DNA of 23,300 bases from Botryllus schlosseri. Taxonomy: Eukaryota > Chordata > Ascidiacea > Stolidobranchia > Styelidae. Where the stretch lies: the NCBI GenBank assembly GCA_000444245.1, contig KE605585.1, forward strand, positions 1 to 23,300, written 5' to 3'. The translations under genes and the position numbers were made by a program. This document shows, one piece after another, positions 17,458 through 23,300 of the stretch. The notes under the pieces are model-generated. The model searched no databases, was not told where the DNA came from, and saw nothing but the letters and a program-made list of their open reading frames with translations. The stretch's first letter is position 1, and every line of letters begins with the position of its first letter.

Positions 17458-17935
17458 CAGACTTGGACATATGGACAATTCGATAATTCTAGTCAAATTA
17501 GACTAATTAGAGCCAATTGTCGGTAATCTAGTTCGACAAGTGTTTCTTTGCTTTAATCCTAGTCTAATTTGTGAATTGTTTTTACGCTCAAATTTTAATT
17601 CTAACCTAATTTCTGGTTTCCTGAAAATGCCACAGGAGGATTGTATAGTGCGAAACGAGCCAAGGTTGCTGTAAAGACATTTTGCTATTCTCGTGCTTAT
17701 GATAACGAACTCTAATTTGATGTGACCTAAGTTTCATTCAAATTCCAAATTTCCACGTATTCAGTTACTTTAATTCTAATCCAATTTGAAGAAAAAAACT
17801 AGCTATAATTCTCATCTAATTTGGAAAAATCTATAGTTATAATGCTGATTCTGGTCTAATTAGGAAAAAAGTGTGTAGCTATACTTCTAATTCTGATATA
17901 ATTTGGAAAAGTTGAAAGTTTTCAAGTTGACACGC
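17458..17935 (+). repeat. R1 repeat, copy C with expanded tail
   Basis: Starts CAGACTTGGACATATGGACA and contains all R1 landmarks, including GCGAAACGAGCCAAGGTTGC in the core. The tail has three AATTTGGAAAAA-type units (about 17780, 17820, 17870) plus a last shorter one, where copy B has one or two. At 478 bp it is the longest copy; unit number in the tail explains the difference. Confidence 0.8.
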
Positions 17936-18970
17936 AGCTAGACTCTCACAAAATTCGCCCTGGTAGGTGGATCTTCACTCGAGTTCGCAGAATTCAATGA
18001 GCAACGGTTAGTTGATCAATTCCGCGCTTCTTCGACTCTGACATCTTCGATCGGGGATATTTTTCCGAGCCACTTCACTTTCCAAGGGCCCTCGTACCGT
18101 TTTAGACCTCTGTCATAGACAATTGACCCCGTATCGCTATTGCACTTGTGCGCCTGTTACTAATATCGAGTGATATTCACGTCGTCAAGTGGCCGTAACT
18201 GATTCTACATCATGCCGCCTTATCATCGTGTGTATCGAAGAGCTATTAACAGATCACTTCACCCAGATATTATCTGGACTAATATGATGTCCTGTACTGT
18301 TCTAGGAGGGCGGACAATTTATTGAAAACACGCGCCGTCGAGCATTTTGAAACTCGAAACTAACCAAACGTGAGAAAGTTTTCTATAAATTATTCAAAAG
18401 AGGGGCGTTTGGCGCGCCGCGTCTCGTTCAACAGATGGGCGCGGAATTATTAATGCTATACCTGCGTGCTTCAAGTGTGGCAATCCAGGCGTGACGCTTT
18501 TCGTTAACGTTCTACGGTCGCGGTGATCAGCCATTTCCAGTGATGTTCGCAGTTGGACTCTTCGAGCATCTGTATGAGTCAATGTGTGACGGTGATAGGT
18601 TCCCTCTCTAATATCAATCAACAACCCTTTAGCCTGGGGAAATTCGCCTCACATGGTAAATTATGCGAATCCAGGGGTTCAGTGATTTTTAAGTAGCGTG
18701 CCGCCGGCTGCATGCCTCACATTGCTAGGCATGACCGCGTTTTGTATATTAGTTGAAATTCACGACAACTTTCTGATGCGTAGATCATTTGAGAACAACA
18801 AATTGTGTATTGAAGCGATAATAATGGTAACAATGGCAAATGACGATCCATCATCTGTACGAACGAACTGAACCTAAATTACTAACTCCCCGGATTGCAT
18901 TGATTTGGTCTTAGATACAGTTTATTGCGCTCGGAGAATCCTTTATTGATAAGACCAACAAACTGGGAAC
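17936..18970. other. Intron sequence, no gene
   Basis: About 1 kb with no repeat-family copy and no supported exon. A 7-bp stem CATGCCT / AGGCATG lies near 18712-18734. An open frame of 76 codons on the - strand (18394-18624) has no motif. Confidence 0.35.
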
Positions 18971-19035
18971 ATAAGGGTGAGGACGACAAATGTCTGTACA
19001 GCAAGCTTGCCTTGTTTTGCACTATACACTGTATT
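18971..19035 (-). repeat. R1 core fragment followed by a 9-bp palindrome
   Basis: The reverse complement contains TGCAAAACAAGGCAAGCTTG, CTGTACAGACATTTGTC and CCTTA, the R1 core, without the R1 ends. Immediately beyond, at 19025-19049, TACACTGTA and TACAGTGTA form an inverted repeat. Confidence 0.55.
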
Positions 19036-19151
19036 CGCTATACAGTGTACCTGTACAGTAACAGTAAATACATTCAAAAGCCCTGATATTTTGCGTAAAT
19101 GGACGGATGTTACGTTTTAATTCTGTGTCACTACACTGCATTTTCCCATGT

Positions 19152-19238
19152 GTAACATTTCAACCGGGCAACTACTTTGTCGAAAATGTATCTTCACTAC
19201 GGTAACATTTTAACCGAGCAACTTTCTTGACAAATGGC
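19152..19238 (+). repeat. Imperfect tandem duplication, 50-bp period
   Basis: GTAACATTTCAACCGGGCAA plus CTACTTTGTCGAAAATG at 19152-19188 recurs at 19202-19238 with a few changes, exactly 50 bp later. Only two units are present. Non-coding. Confidence 0.6.
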
Positions 19239-20080
19239 TTGCTTAACAATCATTCGGGGGTGTTTAGAAAGAGCGTTCTTTCCGCTATGCTTTGCGATAT
19301 CGTAGCTCGCGGAATGACACAGATCTTCACGCTCATGGCGTGACGAGTTTTACTGGCAATGGAGTGAAACGCTTCCCTCAGGTGTAAACATCTGTGACTT
19401 GATAGTTTGTTGTGCGACGCCTCATGAATCCCGGTATTGATTAGGACTTAGGGACGGTACGAATGCGGTTTAGGCTTGGAAATCGCCAACAACGAGCATT
19501 TGTTTCATGACCACTTGCGTCCGCTGCGACAACCAGCTTATTGCACTTAGCGGTGAGCCCTAAAGCCTATCATCACTTTACTTACTGTGGTACGCCATTC
19601 GGTATTAGATCTGGCTTCTTTGAGAAGGGACGTCCATTCCGCGCGTGAACTAGCTAACTAGCTCTTCGATTTGGGTATATTCAAATCGACATGCCTCCCG
19701 ATGATGAATCGATCCAAATCACCTAATATACTGTGACATGTGAGTTTGTTTAATATAATGGCGACATGTTTGTATCACTCCGTACGACATTCGTTATTCC
19801 AGCGCGTCCTCGTCCTGGTTTTCCTAAATTCAACTTGTAGCTAATTATAAATAGCCGAGTCGGTCGATACCGTCCACCGACTGAAAATACCAAATAAAAC
19901 AACTCGAAATTCTATTAGTGCTAGAGCATTTGAGAATTGATGTATGTGCCGTTGTTTGGTATTTTCGTGAGTTTGGTTCCAGTGGTGGGCCTAGTATTTC
20001 CAGCCGTAATCATCTTACGATAAAAAAAAAGTTGTCTGCGAATACGTATTACAGTGCAGTTGACAGACATAGCGGTTTTT
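19239..20080. other. Intron sequence with a TATA-like site
   Basis: No exon is supported. TATAAATAG at 19846-19854 is a near-ideal TATA sequence, with no clear initiator 30 nt downstream and no ORF after it. An A-run lies at 20022-20030. Confidence 0.35.
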
Positions 20081-20084
20081 AGTA

Positions 20085-20245
20085 TAGTTCTTGCTCTAAT
20101 TGCGGATTTTGAAAAGTCGGTAGTAATCGACTTTTAGTTATAATTGCTTTATTTGAAAAGTGAGTAGTTCTAGTTGTAGTTGCGCATTTTTGAAAATGCA
20201 GTAGTTTGCACAAGTCTGACAGTCGAGTCACGGCTACTGTGGCAA
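20085..20245 (+). repeat. R2 repeat, copy 3
   Basis: Tandem units such as TTGCTCTAATTGCGGATTTT, GAAAAGTCGGTAGT, then TAGTTGTAGTTGCGCATTTT and TGAAAATGCAGTAGT, ending CAAGTCTGACAG...CTACTGTGG. It aligns with 13480-13615 through the end of that copy. Confidence 0.6.
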
Positions 20246-20830
20246 TGAATTCGCAGAAAAACTGCCGATTGGTCATCAGAACAACCCGTCCGTGTCGCGC
20301 AGTACGTCGCGAACAGCATATACCACTTTGAAAACAAGTTAAGTCGTTTCCCTCTCGATCAGATCCAGCGGTCAAGTCGGATTAGGGATGCAATTATGGA
20401 TCGATGCATGTATGATCACCGCGTGTGTTTACGGAACAGTCGAGGGCTATACGGCCCTAATAGGATTGTTGAAAATCAAGGAGCGGAGACGATGCGCTGT
20501 TAGTTGAGTGTGTTTAGTAAACGAGGCAAACCATCAGGAAATTATCGGCTTACCTCGTGTTTACGATCACTCAATTCTTTCGCTTTGCGGCAGACGGGAT
20601 AAACGCCGAGCTCGTCTTCTGGTAATTACTTCCAGTCGGTAGTGTAGCGCGGTTAATCACGGCTGCCGCGGAAAATGATATAATTATGACGAAAGCGCCA
20701 GCCCGGCAAATGACCCGTTTCTATTGACCGCGATCAGCCGTTCGTTGTTAGGAAATTGCCGGCCACGCATGACTGCCACACCGGTTGTTACAGGCGATCA
20801 TCACGTTTGGTATTATACCGTAATTAGTAG
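20246..20830. other. Intron sequence, no gene
   Basis: CpG-rich, repeat-free stretch of about 580 nt with no exon recognised. The frame at 20724-20945 (+) runs into the AGTTGCA array and is not a gene. Confidence 0.3.
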
Positions 20831-21360
20831 GGCAAGTTTTTGTTGCAGTCAAATCCATGGAAAGTTGCATTTATTTATCACCAAAGTTGCAGTAAAAAGT
20901 TGCATCTATTTTTCACAAATTTGTACTAAAAATTTGCGTTTGTGAACAAGTTTCTTGATATTAGCAAAACTCTGTGTTGGCGGCTTCAAAAAAGTCAAAA
21001 GCCTGAAAAAAATTGACCCAGTGAAAATATTATTTTCGGCGGGCTAACCTGAATGTATGTCAAATCAGAAAGGACAGTGAAATAATCAAGCGATCTATAT
21101 AGTGCCAAATATATTCCAGTAAAAAGTTGGTTGCATGAAAAATCGAAAAAAAAAAACAATGAAAAATTTGCATGAAAAATCGAAAAAAGTTGTTGAACGT
21201 TTAATGAAAAATCGAAAAAGTTACAAAAAGTTGCATGAAAAAAAATAGGAAAATCGCAAAAAGTTGCAATATAAGATTCCTTCAAACAGCTTAAAACACC
21301 ATGCTACATAACTTCTGAGTATTTATTAAACTGCCGGAAGCTGTAAAAAAAGTTGCAAAA
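20831..21360 (+). repeat. A-rich degenerate array of AAAAAGTTGCA / ATGAAAAATCG units
   Basis: AAAGTTGCA-like units recur at least seven times between 20860 and 21360. From 21133 to 21250 they alternate with ATGAAAAATCGAAAAA units. The units are irregularly spaced and imperfect. The strand is strongly A-rich, and the open frame on the - strand (20995-21285) is a Phe-rich product of this composition, not a gene. Confidence 0.65.
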
Positions 21361-21388
21361 ACTCGCCTTAGAAATTACTGTTTGCTTG

Positions 21389-21591
21389 CAAACTCGGACA
21401 ACTAGATAATTTTCAGCTTCTCTAAATTAGATTAAACTAGAGTTATAGCAATAGTTTTTTCCAAACTCGGCTACAATTGAAATTATAGCTACGCAGTTTT
21501 TTTCCAAATCAGATCAGGACCAGTATTATAGCTACGCGGTGTGTTTCCAAATTAGATATTCTAAATTACTGAATTCGCGATAACCCGGCCC
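21389..21591 (-). repeat. R1 repeat, 3'-half copy E1
   Basis: The left end CAAACTCGGACAACTAGATA is the R1 terminus. Three tail units follow (each ...TTTTTCCAAA... then TATAGC on this strand), up to GAATTCGCGATAACCCGG. The 5' half of R1 is missing where the next copy begins. Confidence 0.7.
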
Positions 21592-21960
21592 CAGATTCGG
21601 GCAACTAGAAAATTTCCAACTTCTCGAGATTGGAATAGAATTATAATTCTAGCCACACGTTTTTCCCGGATCATAGTAGAAATTGTACGAAATACAACAA
21701 AAAGTTCAGTTTGCATCGAATTAGAGATTATTCTCATAGGTATGAGAATGACAAATGTCTGCACAGCTAACTTGGCTAATTTGGCGCCTTACAATTCTCC
21801 TGTAGCATTTTAAAGAAAACAAAAGAATAGATATAATTAAAATTTAACCTTTGAAACATTCCCAAATGAGATTAGAATTAGAGCAAAGAGGCATTATTTT
21901 ACCGCCATTTCGCCCTTATTATTCTAATTACACAACTAGAATTATCTATATCCAAGTCTG
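21592..21960 (-). repeat. R1 repeat, full-length copy E2
   Basis: The left end CAGATTCGGGCAACTAGAAA and right end ...CTATATCCAAGTCTG form terminal inverted repeats, and the core is present (complement of CAAGTTAGCTGTGCAGACAT). At 369 bp it matches copy B in length. It abuts E1 in the same orientation, so E2 may have inserted into or beside E1. Confidence 0.8.
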
Positions 21961-22611
21961 CTTAGTTGCAGTGTACAGATTTTAGCATTCATTGCTGAAT
22001 TAACCTACTACAGATCATAATCCTTCTTCACGTGTTTACATTTGTTCTTTAAGAATATAAAAAGGTGTATCTCGTGTCTCTTATTCACTGTTTACAGTTT
22101 ATTCGATACATCTGCTCGTGTCCGAGCGTCGGTTTAATTCATTGATACGAAACACGCTGCTATTCACGAAGAATCAAAACTGTTTAGTATCATTAATCAG
22201 AAGCTGGTTTGTCTCGTGCGTGGAGTGTCTGGGACTGATTGTTATGGACGTACTCTTGGAGTCCGCTTGTTGACACCACAATTAAATCCAGATAAGATGA
22301 GAGTTCTACGGTACTGGTATTGTATTTGCTGAAATTATACGGTACTGACGATGCGAAAGTAGCACTTGTGAGTCCGTCAACCTTGTCTGACCTTGTTGCC
22401 ATGGGACTATATCGCTGAGCGCTCTCGGCCGTATCTGGTTAGTTTCTAATTATCGGTTCAGACGGTCAACCGCCAATTTGGGGCGGTGTGTCACGCCCGC
22501 GCCCGGATAACTGTTGTTTATACGCGGGCTGTACGCCGGACGAGGCCTGTTCGTTATATTTGTATTCTGTAAAGTCCAACGTGTTTGATATATTCGATTT
22601 TTAGCCGAATA
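21961..22611. other. Intron sequence with a candidate internal promoter
   Basis: Apart from the promoter-like cluster at 22029-22092, no exon is supported. The first ATG downstream (22232) opens a frame of only nine codons. The - strand frame at 22193-22402 has no motif. Confidence 0.35.
22029..22092 (+). promoter_or_regulatory. Candidate core promoter (E-box, TATA, initiator)
   Basis: CACGTG at 22029-22034, TATAAAAAGG at 22056-22065 and TTCACTG with its A at 22087, 31 nt after the first T of TATA, are spaced as in a TATA/initiator promoter. It lies inside the long intron on the same strand as Groucho, so it could start a shorter isoform, a non-coding RNA or a nested gene. No coding exon after it is visible in the window. 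Confidence 0.35.
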
Positions 22612-22922
22612 TGTGATTTTAAGCTACACGGTTTTCTTCCAATATAGATTCGAATGTGAATTAGGATTGTGGAATTTGTGGACATTGAATTAAGTTCAGC
22701 TCACATCAAATCGAAGGTTCGTTCTTGGTAAGCATGAGAATGGCAAATTTCTGTACAGCAAGCTTGGCTTTTTTCGCACGATACCACTACTCCTGATGCG
22801 TTTTTAGGAAAACCATGAAGTAGATTAGCATTAAAATTAGCGCATAGGAACATTTCACAAATTAGATCGCCGGTATTTAGCTATAATTAGTCTAATTAGA
22901 ATTAATTAGTTGTCCAAATTTG
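22612..22922 (-). repeat. R1 repeat, copy D
   Basis: The right end is the complement of CAAATTTGGACAACTAATTA. The core (complement of GCGAAAAAAGCCAAGCTTGC) and the TTTCACAAATTAGA block are present. The left end is poorly preserved, so the start is approximate. Confidence 0.75.
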
Positions 22923-23300
22923 ATACAAACATAGTTGGCACAAAAATCCGAGATTGTCACTCGCATTCTTGACGATACGATACAAAGAAGCGTTTAAGAT
23001 TTTTACGCAAATCGAATAAAACACTTCGATATACGTCTGCCGTAGAGTGTAACAAACCCTAGGCGGTGTTATATTAAATCTAATTTCATATCCACTGAGT
23101 CATTGCGACTGTCGGGTGTACCGTACCCGCTTTGAAGCACCGTGCGCCGCTGCGGAGTATCGCGTTTTAGTATGGTCTCTCTGAAATAGCATCCGTCCTT
23201 GTGTGGTGTCAGGTCATGGAAAATACCGTTGAGTAATCGCCGAATCGAACGCGGTTAGCTTAACCGCATACTTCGATTTGGTGAGAATAAGTAGTCGTCT
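22923..23300. other. Intron sequence to the window end, nothing recognised
   Basis: No exon, repeat-family copy or RNA gene is seen in the last 380 nt. The next Groucho exons are expected further downstream. Confidence 0.3.

Noticed and set aside
18394-18624. 76-codon open frame on -
   Set aside because: Biased composition with no recognisable domain and no splice signals or conserved residues to support it.
20995-21285. 96-codon Phe-rich open frame on -
   Set aside because: Direct product of the A-rich AGTTGCA/GAAAAATCG array.

Overview
The window looks like genomic DNA of an invertebrate animal. It is AT-rich, has spliced protein-coding genes, and is packed with short non-autonomous repeats. 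The best-supported content is the 5' part of a Groucho/TLE co-repressor gene on the + strand. Eight coding exons (9609-11309) encode the first 214 residues: a divergent N-terminal tip, the whole Q (tetramerisation) domain, the start of the Gly/Pro-rich linker and an Arg/Glu-repeat segment. The remaining exons (CcN, SP and WD40 propeller) are not recognisable here and should lie beyond 23300, apart from one possible 27-nt micro-exon at 13301-13327. The splice frame is consistent across all eight exons, and residues 58-78 read like the TLE family almost without change. The species cannot be named from this. Groucho marks an animal, and the divergent tip and linker argue against a vertebrate or Drosophila.

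Layout: 1-360 holds an inverted repeat cut by the window edge and a direct repeat. 891-1286 is a copy of the commonest repeat of the window (family R1, about 360 bp, inverted ends starting CAGACTTGGACAAC). 3201-3295 and 3740-3802 are the last two exons of an unidentified + strand gene, with an AATAAA signal at 3980; another R1 copy sits in the intron between them. 4000-8780 is intergenic, with repeat debris, hAT-like ends and three copies of the palindrome TAGGCCTA. 8790-9608 is a candidate promoter (inverted CCAAT, CRE, TATA) and a long 5' leader with several upstream ORFs. 9609-11309 holds the eight Groucho exons with mostly tiny introns (57-94 nt). From 11310 to the end is a giant intron of at least 12 kb, or 2 kb followed by at least 10 kb if the micro-exon is real. 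It is filled with R1, R2 (35-bp units) and R3 (foldback) repeats, a 459-bp hAT-like element with matching 8-bp target duplications, and an A-rich AGTTGCA array. It may also contain an internal promoter near 22056.

No rRNA, tRNA, CRISPR or bacterial-type feature was seen. The points most worth following are: a 57-nt intron with no stop that keeps frame, so its retention would add 19 residues just after the Q domain; the candidate micro-exon; the unidentified two-exon gene end; and three short repeat families (R1, R2, R3) that I cannot assign to known ones.
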